DNA of 9,852 nt from Bacteroidota bacterium (GTDB lineage: Bacteria; Bacteroidota; Bacteroidia; Flavobacteriales; Flavobacteriaceae): the NCBI GenBank assembly GCA_023386255.1, contig JAEWKB010000321.1, positions 1 through 9,852 on the forward strand, given 5' to 3'. Positions 1 to 7,062 of this stretch are shown piece after piece. The first letter of the stretch is position 1. Each line of letters begins with the position of its first letter. Below the pieces are notes generated by a model. The model ran no database searches. It was not told where the DNA came from and was given only the letters and a program-made list of their open reading frames with translations. A program made the position numbers and the translations under genes.

Positions 1-139
1 CAGCAACAATGCCAACAGCAACAGCAATGGCAATGGAGACGGCAGGGGTACAAGCAACCTTGGCAGCAATACCGGAGGTATAGGCACAGGCCGTAGCGAC
101 CTGCAAAATACAGGCACAAACACAGGCGGACGTCAGTAA
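1..139 (+). CDS. C-terminal end of a Ser/Asn/Gly-rich low-complexity protein (5' partial)
   Basis: An open frame enters from the left edge (first full codon at 2) and ends at TAA 137-139, giving 45 residues made almost wholly of Ser, Asn, Gly and Thr, and ending NTGTNTGGRQ. No start is visible, so the N-terminus and any signal peptide lie outside the window. Composition and position, 18 bp before a similar secreted protein on the same strand, suggest a tandem relative of that protein and probably a shared transcript. No catalytic motif is present and a function cannot be assigned. The biased composition is also its weak point as evidence, because repetitive DNA often keeps several frames open. 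The matching composition of the next gene, which has a clear signal peptide, supports this frame. Confidence 0.6.
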   Translation, partial: SNNANSNSNGNGDGRGTSNLGSNTGGIGTGRSDLQNTGTNTGGRQ

Positions 140-157
140 AATAAAAATATATTAGTC

Positions 158-556
158 ATGAAAAAAGCAATTGTAACATTAGGAGCATTACTGGTTTTTG
201 GTTTTGTATCTGCACAAAACACTAATCGTACCACCACAAGCGGATCAGGTACAGGCAACCAGAACGGCACAACGGTATCAGGCCAGCAGGACCCACAGTC
301 AACACGTAGTACAACCACTACAACAAAGCAAAAAAGGAAAAGAAGCAATGCTTCGGGTACTACTACCAATTCCTCAAGTACTACCAATTCCACCACTACA
401 AGAAGGAACAATACCCAGGGTAACCGTAATACAGGTACAAGTACTACTAACAGTGGCAATAACAGCGGTACCGGTACAACCACAGGAACAGGATCGGGTG
501 CAGGTACCGGGGGCAACAGCTCAACAGGATCGGGTTCATCAACAACAAGGCCTTAA
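158..556 (+). CDS. Secreted Ser/Thr/Gly/Asn-rich low-complexity protein, 132 aa
   Basis: The protein starts MKKAIVTLGALLVFGFVSAQ: a basic N-region, a hydrophobic core and a VSA|Q cleavage site near residue 19. It should therefore be exported, and the lack of a lipobox Cys argues against a lipoprotein. The mature part is almost only Ser, Thr, Gly, Asn and Gln, with one basic patch (KQKRKR, about residues 57-62), and is probably disordered. The leader 140-157 is A/T-rich with no Shine-Dalgarno, which is normal in Bacteroidota. It follows the partial gene by 18 bp and is closed by the hairpin at 575-599, so it is probably last in its transcript. No enzymatic domain is visible. A matrix or surface component is possible but unproven. 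The other open frames over this stretch are by-products of the repetitive sequence. Confidence 0.75.
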   Translation: MKKAIVTLGALLVFGFVSAQNTNRTTTSGSGTGNQNGTTVSGQQDPQSTRSTTTTTKQKRKRSNASGTTTNSSSTTNSTTTRRNNTQGNRNTGTSTTNSGNNSGTGTTTGTGSGAGTGGNSSTGSGSSTTRP

Positions 557-574
557 TTAAGTTTGCATCAATAG

Positions 575-599
575 CAAAGCCCTGCTTAGCGGGGCTTTG
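575..599 (+). terminator. Intrinsic terminator after the secreted low-complexity gene
   Basis: CAAAGCCC (575-582) pairs with GGGCTTTG (592-599). The stem continues inward through a T-G wobble and two G-C pairs (583-585 with 589-591) to a TTA loop, giving about 11 base pairs. A T-rich stretch (TGTTTTGTG) follows. It lies 19 bp after the stop at 556 and closes the left-hand transcript before the SRPBCC gene. Confidence 0.85.
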
Positions 600-687
600 T
601 GTTTTGTGCTGCTAACGTATTGTTAAAGAAGATACTGTAACGCAAAAGGTTTAGTATTTTTAATATGCAAATCAATATCAACACATT

Positions 688-1401
688 ATGGAACGGCCAA
701 ATATAGCATTACCTGAAATAAGAAAAAATATAAGCAATTTTGAAAGAATAGTATCTGTTCTGGGCGGATGCTACCTGTTATACGATTCATTAAAGCATAA
801 AAGGAGCATACCCGAAATAGGAGCAGCAGGATTTATGCTTTTTCGCGGTATCAGCGGCTACTGCCCTGCCAGCCATGCAGGCGAAAAGTTTATAAAGCGC
901 AGGGCCGATAAGCCTGCCGGCTCTAATATAAACATACATACCCGACTTATTGTAAAAAGGCCTTTAGAAGAAGTATATAACTTCTGGAGGAATTTAGGCA
1001 ACCTGCCGCTGTTCATGGAACACCTGGAACATGTTGAGGTACTGAGCCCTACATTATCGGAATGGAAGGCAAAGTTGCCCGGAGGCATAGGCAGCGTAAG
1101 CTGGAAAGCCGAAATTGTAAAAGAAGAGCCCTTTAAATTTATAGGCTGGCGCTCACTGGCGGGCTCAACCATACAAAATGCGGGTAAGGTTGAATTTAAA
1201 GATGCGGGAGAGCTGGGAACGCTTGTGCATATAGTATTTTCATACCACGCCCCTATGGGATTTGCCGGTGAAGAGATAGGCAAGTTGCTAAACCCTGTAT
1301 TTGAAAAGATGGTGCGCAAAGATGTTATGGGCTTTAAACGTTATATGGAAACCGGCACACCGGAAATTATAAGCCAGGAACCTGTTGCAATTTTTACTTA
1401 A
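688..1401 (+). CDS. DUF2892-like / SRPBCC (cyclase/dehydrase-like) fusion protein, 237 aa
   Basis: Residues about 15-75 resemble the DUF2892 (YgaP-like) inner-membrane segment: NISNFERIVSVLGG, then a second hydrophobic stretch ending LFRGISGYCPA. Residues about 83-220 fit the SRPBCC ligand-pocket fold of the cyclase/dehydrase type (RPLEEVYNFWRNLGNLPLFM, then GWRSLAGSTIQNAGKVEF, then an amphipathic C-terminal helix). The family binds hydrophobic ligands, but the ligand of this branch is not established and no catalytic residues are evident. DUF2892-SRPBCC proteins are often found among stress genes in soil bacteria, which fits this neighbourhood. The ATG at 688 begins right before the conserved region, after a 131-bp gap from the previous stop. 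The VOC gene follows after one base, so the two are probably co-transcribed. Confidence 0.85.
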   Translation: MERPNIALPEIRKNISNFERIVSVLGGCYLLYDSLKHKRSIPEIGAAGFMLFRGISGYCPASHAGEKFIKRRADKPAGSNINIHTRLIVKRPLEEVYNFWRNLGNLPLFMEHLEHVEVLSPTLSEWKAKLPGGIGSVSWKAEIVKEEPFKFIGWRSLAGSTIQNAGKVEFKDAGELGTLVHIVFSYHAPMGFAGEEIGKLLNPVFEKMVRKDVMGFKRYMETGTPEIISQEPVAIFT

Positions 1402-1402
1402 T

Positions 1403-1768
1403 ATGGAGCACTTACACACTATAAGCCACATCGAAATTCCTGCGCCTGACTTCACCAAAGCTATTGAGTTTTACACCAAAGTCTTTAGGTGGGGGATAGA
1501 GCTGGTGACAGTTGATCATTATGCCTTTTTTACCATTGGCAATACAGGATCCGGTGGCGCGTTTGATTCGTCGCTTATGCCTGCGCCTGAAAAAACAGGG
1601 ATGCAGATTGTTATTGATGTGGATGATATTGAGCAGATGATGCGTGAAATTGAAAACCAAGACGGTGAAATTGTCTTGGGTAAAACTGAAATTCCGGGAG
1701 GGCATGGCTTTTACTGCGTTTTTAAAGATCCTAACCAAAACTACCTGCAGCTGCACAGCATGAAGTAA
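1403..1768 (+). CDS. VOC-family (glyoxalase/bleomycin-resistance fold) protein, 121 aa
   Basis: One complete VOC module is visible: MEHLHTISHIEIPAPDFTKA (beta strand and helix with the usual HIEIP-D-KAIEFY pattern), a middle GGAF, then QIVIDVDDIEQMM, and an end GHGFYCVFKDPNQNYLQLHS. VOC proteins are metal-dependent lyases, dioxygenases or drug binders. The usual first metal ligand position is His (H9), but the last strand has Gln (Q116, LQLHS) where glyoxalase-type members have Glu, so a glyoxalase I reaction is doubtful. I start it at ATG 1403, one base after the SRPBCC stop. An in-frame ATG at 1385 would add six non-conserved residues and overlap the upstream gene. Its stop directly abuts the convergent MgtC stop. 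Confidence 0.85.
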   Translation: MEHLHTISHIEIPAPDFTKAIEFYTKVFRWGIELVTVDHYAFFTIGNTGSGGAFDSSLMPAPEKTGMQIVIDVDDIEQMMREIENQDGEIVLGKTEIPGGHGFYCVFKDPNQNYLQLHSMK

Positions 1769-2446
1769 CTATCTGCTCCAGGTTATCCTTTTTACATCGG
1801 GATCATCGTTAAGGCTTTCAACAATTTTTGACAACACCGGATAATTAGCCTTCGCCAGAAACAGGGTTATTATAATTTCCTTTCTTGTTTTATTTACTGA
1901 AAAGTTGGCAAAATCAATTGATTTGTCTTCCAGGAGGCGGTTAATGATGCTGTTAGGGCTGGCACTGGGTTTAATGTTGATGCTTAGTGTCTTATTCTGG
2001 AATTTGGGTGAGAATCTCCTTTGTATGGGCTGCATACCCCAAAGTATGCCTATTGATAATACTGTAGCTGCACTGGCCGCAAAATACATGCCTCCCCCGG
2101 TAGCCATACCTATACCGGCCACTGTCCATAACCCTGATGCGGTGGTAAGGCCCATAACCCTGTTGGGCTTTTGGAATAGTATTGTACCCGCTCCTATAAA
2201 GCCAATGCCGCTTATAATTTGCGCTGCCACACGGCTGGGATCAAGTGTAATATCTTCAATACCGAAAGTATCGGAGAAGCCAAACGATGACACCAGCATC
2301 ATCAGCGCTGAACCGACGCATACCATCATGTGCGTTCGCATGCCTGCAGCCCATTCTTTACGCTCACGCTCCATGCCTATTGCTGCCCCGAAAATTGCAG
2401 CAAGCACAAGGCGTAGTAGTATTTCATGCCATGCTATTGTAAGCAT
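1769..2446 (-). CDS. MgtC/SapB family inner-membrane protein, 225 aa
   Basis: The N-terminal 140 residues carry the MgtC/SapB family pattern: GAAIGMERE (about 20-28), GMRTHMMVCVGSALMM (35-50), DPSRVAAQIISGIGFIGAG (69-87, with the conserved Asp 69) and GLTTASGLWTVAGIGMATG (99-117), in about four to five hydrophobic helices. The last 75 residues form a soluble ACT-like tail. MgtC of Salmonella aids survival at low Mg2+ and in macrophages. The role of environmental homologues is less clear, and this one need not transport Mg2+. A terminator upstream at 2491-2508 separates it from the glycosylation series, so it probably has its own promoter, which I could not identify with confidence. The gene runs convergently into the VOC gene with zero bases between the two stop codons. 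Confidence 0.9.
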   Translation of the reverse strand: MLTIAWHEILLRLVLAAIFGAAIGMERERKEWAAGMRTHMMVCVGSALMMLVSSFGFSDTFGIEDITLDPSRVAAQIISGIGFIGAGTILFQKPNRVMGLTTASGLWTVAGIGMATGGGMYFAASAATVLSIGILWGMQPIQRRFSPKFQNKTLSINIKPSASPNSIINRLLEDKSIDFANFSVNKTRKEIIITLFLAKANYPVLSKIVESLNDDPDVKRITWSR

Positions 2447-2490
2447 AATTTTCTTTTAAAGTTAAGTTATTGTTATGTAATAATAAAGAA

Positions 2491-2508
2491 GGGGCCTGTA
2501 GCAGCCCC
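2491..2508 (-). terminator. Intrinsic terminator ending the glycosylation series
   Basis: GGGGC (2491-2495) pairs with GCCCC (2504-2508) around an 8-base loop. Read on the minus strand, the stem is followed by TTCTTTATTATT, a T-rich tail. It sits 37 bp after the stop of the four-helix membrane protein and 44 bp before the MgtC start, so it marks the end of the long minus-strand unit and makes MgtC a separate transcript. Confidence 0.75.
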
Positions 2509-2545
2509 GTTAAATATTTTGTAAATTTCAGTAAATGCTTACATG

Positions 2546-3019
2546 TTATACCTCAGGCTGCTTTAGCTGTTTGTAATATTCGGGTAACTTATACCCATAC
2601 AGCGCGAATGTGCTGAAAATTAGGTGCGCCACAAACAGCTGCCTGTAGTATTTGTAGCGGTCATTACCCGGCGGGTTATCACTGGTGGCGAACATTATCT
2701 TCCAGCTGATGATGCCAATCAATCCGCTGGCGGCACCTATAACCAGCCCTTTTGCAATATTTGGTGACTTTAACGACCTGCGCCACAAAAAATAATAAGC
2801 AATTACGAACACAGCGCCAAGCGCATAATGAATGAGCCATCCCGCAGGATGTTCTTTTTTGTCATCTATATCAGGCAGGTTATCAGAGCGGTCAATCAGT
2901 TCGTTCAACAATTCCGGCTCAACAAATTTTTGCTTTTCCTTTTTAGCAATGATATAGCTGTACAACGTCATGAACGATGTACCCACTATGGCTGCCGCTA
3001 TTATTTTAGATGCTTTCAT
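2546..3019 (-). CDS. Unrecognised four-helix membrane protein, 157 aa
   Basis: I do not recognise the family. The hydrophobicity pattern gives four membrane helices at about residues 6-25, 60-79, 89-110 and 128-143. A polar loop rich in Asp, Glu and Lys lies between helices 1 and 2 (about 27-58). Three His residues (H57, H64, H132) lie in or near membrane segments, and a GASGLIG-type small-residue patch occurs in helix 3. The start ATG at 3019 overlaps the end of the GH1-like gene by 14 bp, so translation is probably coupled. The gene is the last of the series, before the terminator at 2491-2508. This position suggests a membrane partner of the glycosidase, glycosyltransferase and mutase encoded upstream. 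That role is inferred from context only. Confidence 0.8.
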   Translation of the reverse strand: MKASKIIAAAIVGTSFMTLYSYIIAKKEKQKFVEPELLNELIDRSDNLPDIDDKKEHPAGWLIHYALGAVFVIAYYFLWRRSLKSPNIAKGLVIGAASGLIGIISWKIMFATSDNPPGNDRYKYYRQLFVAHLIFSTFALYGYKLPEYYKQLKQPEV

Positions 3020-4208
3020 GGCTTACAGATTTAAACTTTTCGTATGCTTTAGCTATTTCAGCAAGTTCGCGTTCGGCTTCTATGGCAGGGCCATTGTTTA
3101 AGCAGTAGCTTAATACTTTTTGCGCTTCAAATACCGTATTTACCAGCGGCAGGTACGGAATCCTGTTCTTGTTGTGGTCAAGGTCCCATATTCCGCAGTT
3201 GCTATAGCTTTGCAGGTTATCCCAGTCGGGCCTGTCGGTTATTGGGTATATGCACATGCCTTCAAGCTGTACGCCCCGGTTTAAAGCCTCAACACATTCC
3301 TGCGTTACTTCCTCGATCCATTCGGTACGCCCGTCGCCAAAGTGCCCGGCCTCAGAAAGGAATATAGGCCGATTATAGCGCAGGTAAACAGCTTGGAGAA
3401 GGTTAGACAGCTTTTCACGTTTTGGCTCTGTCTCAGGCCACGGGAGTGTACTGATATTATGTTCCCACTGATTATTCCAGTAGTAGTTGAAGCCCAGTAT
3501 GTCCAGATTTTCTTCTTTACCTCCCAGTTCAGGGCACATACGTCCGGCAATAATATCCATCGCCTGGAACTGGTGGCTGTTCAGCTCTTCAACCAATTCA
3601 GCATCATCAGGGTGTGCCGCATGTATTTTTATTACAGGCTCTACCAGTACAATGCGGCAATTGGGGTCAGTTTCTTTTAGCGCATCAATGCCCAGTATGG
3701 CTGCTTTGCACAAGTGGTATTTAATATCGAAGCCGGAGTTAACCGCAAATGGCACCGTACCGCGCACATCACCGGAATGCCACGCCAAAAAGCTTATTTC
3801 ATTAAAAGGCACTACAAATAATTGCTGCTTTGTTGCTGTTTTGTGGAAAGAAGCAAATGCCTTGCACAGCGCCACAAAGCGGTCGCAAAATTGTGGATGT
3901 GTAGGGATGAGGCCGTCAGGGTAACCTAAGTGGCAAAGGTCCCAAATTATCTGGATGCCAAGTTTATCGGCAGCATGTATTCTGTTTTGTACTTCAGTAA
4001 AATCAAAAACATAAGGAGCAGTCTCTACTGCGCTCCAGCAAATGCCTTCACGCACTACCTTAATATCCAGTTCGGCAATGTCGCGGTAATCTTCCTCTGC
4101 GCGTATATCGTGTTCTGTTTGACGCAAAAGATTTACACGCTCACCCGAACGGTTTATGTGGTCGGCACACTCGTAGCCCCCCATCAAAAATGACCTGAAT
4201 ATACTCAT
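3006..4208 (-). CDS. GH1-like (clan GH-A) cytoplasmic glycosidase, 400 aa
   Basis: The chain reads as a TIM-barrel of glycoside hydrolase clan GH-A, closest in pattern to family 1. The acid/base Glu is E137 in PFNEISF (GH1 usually TFNEP), and the nucleophile is E286 in FLSEAGHFG (GH1 usually TENG). N136 and the NYYW motif at about 241-244 also fit. Retaining enzymes of this clan hydrolyse beta-glycosides or transglycosylate. No signal peptide or membrane segment is present, so it acts in the cytoplasm. Its ATG at 4208 overlaps the Glf stop as ATGA, so the two are translationally coupled, which ties it to UDP-galactofuranose metabolism rather than nutrient scavenging. At 400 aa it is shorter than most GH1 enzymes (about 440-480). 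The substrate is unknown. Confidence 0.8.
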   Translation of the reverse strand: MSIFRSFLMGGYECADHINRSGERVNLLRQTEHDIRAEEDYRDIAELDIKVVREGICWSAVETAPYVFDFTEVQNRIHAADKLGIQIIWDLCHLGYPDGLIPTHPQFCDRFVALCKAFASFHKTATKQQLFVVPFNEISFLAWHSGDVRGTVPFAVNSGFDIKYHLCKAAILGIDALKETDPNCRIVLVEPVIKIHAAHPDDAELVEELNSHQFQAMDIIAGRMCPELGGKEENLDILGFNYYWNNQWEHNISTLPWPETEPKREKLSNLLQAVYLRYNRPIFLSEAGHFGDGRTEWIEEVTQECVEALNRGVQLEGMCIYPITDRPDWDNLQSYSNCGIWDLDHNKNRIPYLPLVNTVFEAQKVLSYCLNNGPAIEAERELAEIAKAYEKFKSVSHESI

Positions 4209-5353
4209 AGTAATTCTTCTTTAATTTTACTTTCAACAGTAACTTCGGCTTCAAGCGTATTGAAAAGGTCCAGCGCGTTCTTAAAGGCCTGATCCATATT
4301 GAAATACTTATAATTGGCAAGCCTGCCTACAAAGTAAACATCAGTAAGCTTATCGGCTTCTTTTTTGTACTTGTCGTATATCTTTTGGTTTTTCTCGTTA
4401 GGCACCGGGTAGTAAGGATCGCCTTCATCGGTAGTAAACTCTTTAACAATTGTTGTTTTAGAAGTTTTCTGGTTTCCGAAGTGTTTGTACTCAATGATCC
4501 TGGTGAACTCCGTTTCCTGCCCCGGATAGTTTACTACCGAATTTTCCTGGAAGTATTCTGTCTCCACTGTTTCACTTACAAAGTTTATAGAGCGGTATTC
4601 CAGCTTGTCCTGCAGACTGTGTTTAAAGCCGAAGAAACGGTCAATAGGGCCGGTGTAAAACAACTTTTCATACCCTTCAATCTGGTCACAGATGTCAAAA
4701 TAATCAATATTAAGCACCACTTCAATATTCGGGTGGTCCAGTATGCCTTCAAACAGTTTAGTATATCCTCCTGTTGGCAACGCCTGGTATTTGTCAGAGA
4801 AATAACGATCGTCCCAGTTGGTGCGTACCGGTATACGGTTTAGTACCGATGCATCAAGCTCTTCAGGGTACTTGTCCCATTGCTTTTTTGTATAGTGGCG
4901 GAACATTTTTTCATACAGTACCGGGCCTACTTTGTTAAGAGCAGCTTCACGGCCGTCAGTGGGCTCTTCAATGGGCAGGCGGTTCTCTTCCAGCCATTGC
5001 TGCATTTCTTCTTCCGATGTAATGTTCAGCCCGAACAGTTTGTTCACCGTCGTAATGTTCACCGGTATTGGCACCAGCTGTCCGTCTACCTTAGCAATTA
5101 CCTTATGTTCCCATAGATACCATTCGTTAAAACGGTTTACATATTGCCACACGTCTTCAAAGTTAGTGTGGAAAAGGTGCGCCCCGTATTTTGATACTAA
5201 AATTCCGTTTTCGTCTATGTAATCGTAGCAGTTGCCTGCAATGTGATCTCTCTTCTCAATTACCAGTACTTTCTTCCCCAGGTTTGCATAACGTTCCGCC
5301 AGCACCGCGCCCGATATTCCTGCACCAATAATCACAATGTCTGCATTTCTCAT
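4205..5353 (-). CDS. glf: UDP-galactopyranose mutase, 382 aa
   Basis: This flavoenzyme interconverts UDP-galactopyranose and UDP-galactofuranose, the donor for galactofuranose in bacterial surface glycans. The N-terminal FAD fold is clear: DIVIIGAGISGAVLAERYA (GxGxxG at 10-15), then VIEKRDHIAGNCYDY and KYGAHLFHT. Family-specific stretches follow: RHYTKKQWDKYPEEL, LNRIPVRTNWDDRYF, YQALPTGGYTKLFEGI, and the C-terminal flavin-contact region VGRLANYKYFNMDQAFKNA. Length matches the family. I start at ATG 5353, which overlaps the TGA of the upstream glycosyltransferase (ATGA). An in-frame ATG at 5407 would add 18 residues before the FAD motif and a 58-bp overlap, which is unlikely. The stop likewise forms ATGA with the GH1-like start. 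The identification is secure. Confidence 0.95.
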   Translation of the reverse strand: MRNADIVIIGAGISGAVLAERYANLGKKVLVIEKRDHIAGNCYDYIDENGILVSKYGAHLFHTNFEDVWQYVNRFNEWYLWEHKVIAKVDGQLVPIPVNITTVNKLFGLNITSEEEMQQWLEENRLPIEEPTDGREAALNKVGPVLYEKMFRHYTKKQWDKYPEELDASVLNRIPVRTNWDDRYFSDKYQALPTGGYTKLFEGILDHPNIEVVLNIDYFDICDQIEGYEKLFYTGPIDRFFGFKHSLQDKLEYRSINFVSETVETEYFQENSVVNYPGQETEFTRIIEYKHFGNQKTSKTTIVKEFTTDEGDPYYPVPNEKNQKIYDKYKKEADKLTDVYFVGRLANYKYFNMDQAFKNALDLFNTLEAEVTVESKIKEELL

Positions 5354-6486
5354 ACTGCTGCGTTTGTTGTAATTAATGTTTTCATTTTTTCTACCGTACT
5401 GTCCCATGATGTGTTTTTCAGTATCTCGGTGTATTCGTATTTCATAAACACATCAGGTGTATCGGCAAGGATATCGTCAATGGCATGGGCAAACTCGTCT
5501 GCCGAGTGGATGATTTTCACGCAGTCTTTATAATCCCTCACCACATCGGTAATAGCAGTAGAAATGATAGGCTTGCCTGCCGCCATATATTCCAGTGTTT
5601 TTGTAGGGCTTATGTACTTTGTGGCATCATTAAGCGCAAAAGGCATCATGGCAATGCTGAAGGCCTTCAGGTAGCCGGGTAGCTCCTTATAATCTTTCAT
5701 GCCCAGGTAGTGGATGTTTTTTGGCCTTGGCAGGTCGTGCTCGCCAATTTTAGCCAGAGGGCCGATCATGACAAAGCTAACATCGGGCTTTTGCTGTGCA
5801 ATTTCGTTTAGAAGGTTTAGGTCAAGGCGCTCGTCTATCACGCCAAAATAACCTACAATAGGTCCGGGTATAGTGGCAATGTCATCAGGGATGGCCACGC
5901 CGTTAAGTGCTTTTTCAAAATGCTCCTGGTCAACCGAGCTTGGAAAGCAGTGGGCGTTGCCGTGCAGCTGCGACTTGGACTCATATAAAGATTTGCCTCC
6001 TGTAAAAACAACATCTGCATGGGCAACAAGGTATTTTTCCTGCTCTATAAGCTTTTCCGGCGCGCCTTTAAATAGCGACAGCTCGTCCATGCAGTCATAC
6101 ACTATGGTATTGAACTCAAACGAGGTTAGTAAAGGCACAAAGGATGCCGAATAGAACCACCCGGTATTTATATTTTTGCTGCTTATGTACTGTGGCAATA
6201 TGCTTTCAATCTCTTCAATAGTGTGCACATTAGGCTGCAGCACATGCAGGTTATCATTTACCTTTATCAGCCTGCTTTCTTTCTCTTCAGGGCGGTACCA
6301 TGGCTCCTCTATCATTAAAATTTTCCTGTCCTTTGCCATGCGGCTGATAATGTGTTGTGGGCGTTGGTATACAAAGTCCCAGCGCAGGTGGCAAAAAACC
6401 ACCATATCATATTCATTTTTCACATTTCCGGCGGCCATACCTGTTCCGCCCTTGGGAACAGCTGTTTGGGTTGATGTTGTTTGCAT
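5350..6486 (-). CDS. GT-B fold glycosyltransferase (GT4-like), 378 aa
   Basis: The N-terminal acceptor half has the pattern FCHLRWDFVYQRPQH (about 31-45) common in GT4-type enzymes. The C-terminal donor half carries PIVGYFGVIDERLDLNLL (209-226), FVMIGPL (238-244) and SPTKTLEYMAAGKPIIST (293-310), with the Glu of the family's nucleotide-sugar site. No signal peptide or membrane helix is seen, so it should be cytoplasmic or membrane-peripheral. Its TGA overlaps the glf start, so the likely donor is UDP-galactofuranose. The acceptor is unknown, and GT4-like folds are not the usual galactofuranosyltransferases, so another sugar is possible. The first 27 residues are polar and poorly conserved. 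Later in-frame Met codons (residue 17 at 6438, residue 28 at 6405) could be the true start. It follows the CinA gene by 67 bp without a hairpin. Confidence 0.88.
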   Translation of the reverse strand: MQTTSTQTAVPKGGTGMAAGNVKNEYDMVVFCHLRWDFVYQRPQHIISRMAKDRKILMIEEPWYRPEEKESRLIKVNDNLHVLQPNVHTIEEIESILPQYISSKNINTGWFYSASFVPLLTSFEFNTIVYDCMDELSLFKGAPEKLIEQEKYLVAHADVVFTGGKSLYESKSQLHGNAHCFPSSVDQEHFEKALNGVAIPDDIATIPGPIVGYFGVIDERLDLNLLNEIAQQKPDVSFVMIGPLAKIGEHDLPRPKNIHYLGMKDYKELPGYLKAFSIAMMPFALNDATKYISPTKTLEYMAAGKPIISTAITDVVRDYKDCVKIIHSADEFAHAIDDILADTPDVFMKYEYTEILKNTSWDSTVEKMKTLITTNAAV

Positions 6487-6553
6487 TTGCAGTATTTATT
6501 TGGGATTAATAATGGCCGTAGAAATTCTCAGGCTTGTATTTTAGTCTTTATTC

Positions 6554-7036
6554 TTAAGCACTTAGCAGATCAGTCAGCAACGTGCCAACCCTGTCTATAG
6601 TTTGTTTTATTACTTTTTCAGGCGGGCCGTCAAACACTTCGCGGTGTGCGCAGTACCTGTTACCGGGCAGTACTATGTGTATAAACATAGTACCTACAGG
6701 CTTTTCGGGTGTTTCGCTGCCTCCGGCCGATGTAAGCCCTGTTATGCCTACGGCTATATCGCAGTCAAAATATTTTGGCAGGCCTTCGGCTATGGCTTTG
6801 GTCACTTCAGCCGATTCGGCAGTGTATTTCTCAATGGTTTCTGCCGACACACCAAAAATATCTTCCTTGGTGCAGGCGTCATAACATACAATACCTCCTA
6901 ACAATATGTTACCCGATTCTTCTACAAGCGAAAATTCAGAGGCCAGCCAGCCGGCAGTAGCGCTTTCGGCAAAAGCTATCTTTAGTTTTTTTTGGGCAAT
7001 AAGTTTGCTGCATTCTGCAATTTTGTCAGATGCCAT
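6554..7036 (-). CDS. Stand-alone CinA C-terminal domain protein (PncC-like), 160 aa
   Basis: The whole protein corresponds to the CinA C-terminal domain, whose studied members (PncC) deamidate nicotinamide mononucleotide to nicotinate mononucleotide in NAD recycling. The active-site region is KIAFAESATAGWLAS (19-33, catalytic Ser at 25; the common form is AESCTGG). Next come GGIVCYDACTKEDIFGV (47-63) and VGITGLTSAGGSETPEKPVG (96-115), where usual members have SGIAGPxGG. The length fits stand-alone PncC, and no N-terminal molybdopterin-binding-like domain is present. The Cys/Gly to Ala changes and the altered glycine loop mean that amidase activity is likely but not certain. It follows the 80-aa gene by 26 bp and precedes the glycosyltransferase by 67 bp, so NMN recycling appears linked to the glycosylation genes or to a general stress response. 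Confidence 0.88.
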   Translation of the reverse strand: MASDKIAECSKLIAQKKLKIAFAESATAGWLASEFSLVEESGNILLGGIVCYDACTKEDIFGVSAETIEKYTAESAEVTKAIAEGLPKYFDCDIAVGITGLTSAGGSETPEKPVGTMFIHIVLPGNRYCAHREVFDGPPEKVIKQTIDRVGTLLTDLLSA

Positions 7037-7062
7037 TGTGTATTTTTATTAGGGTTAAAGTA

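Noticed and set aside
133..516. Minus-strand frame of 127 aa rich in Val, Leu and Pro over the secreted low-complexity gene
   Set aside because: It is the antisense reading of a Gly/Thr/Ser repeat, and the plus-strand frame has a clear signal peptide and terminator.
2457..2464. TAACTTTA on the minus strand as a promoter element for MgtC
   Set aside because: The last base does not match TAnnTTTG, no -33 element is found, and it lies only 10 bp before the start codon.
5354..5407. Longer glf start at 5407
   Set aside because: It would add 18 polar residues before the FAD-binding strand and a long overlap with the glycosyltransferase; the ATGA overlap at 5353 is far more typical.
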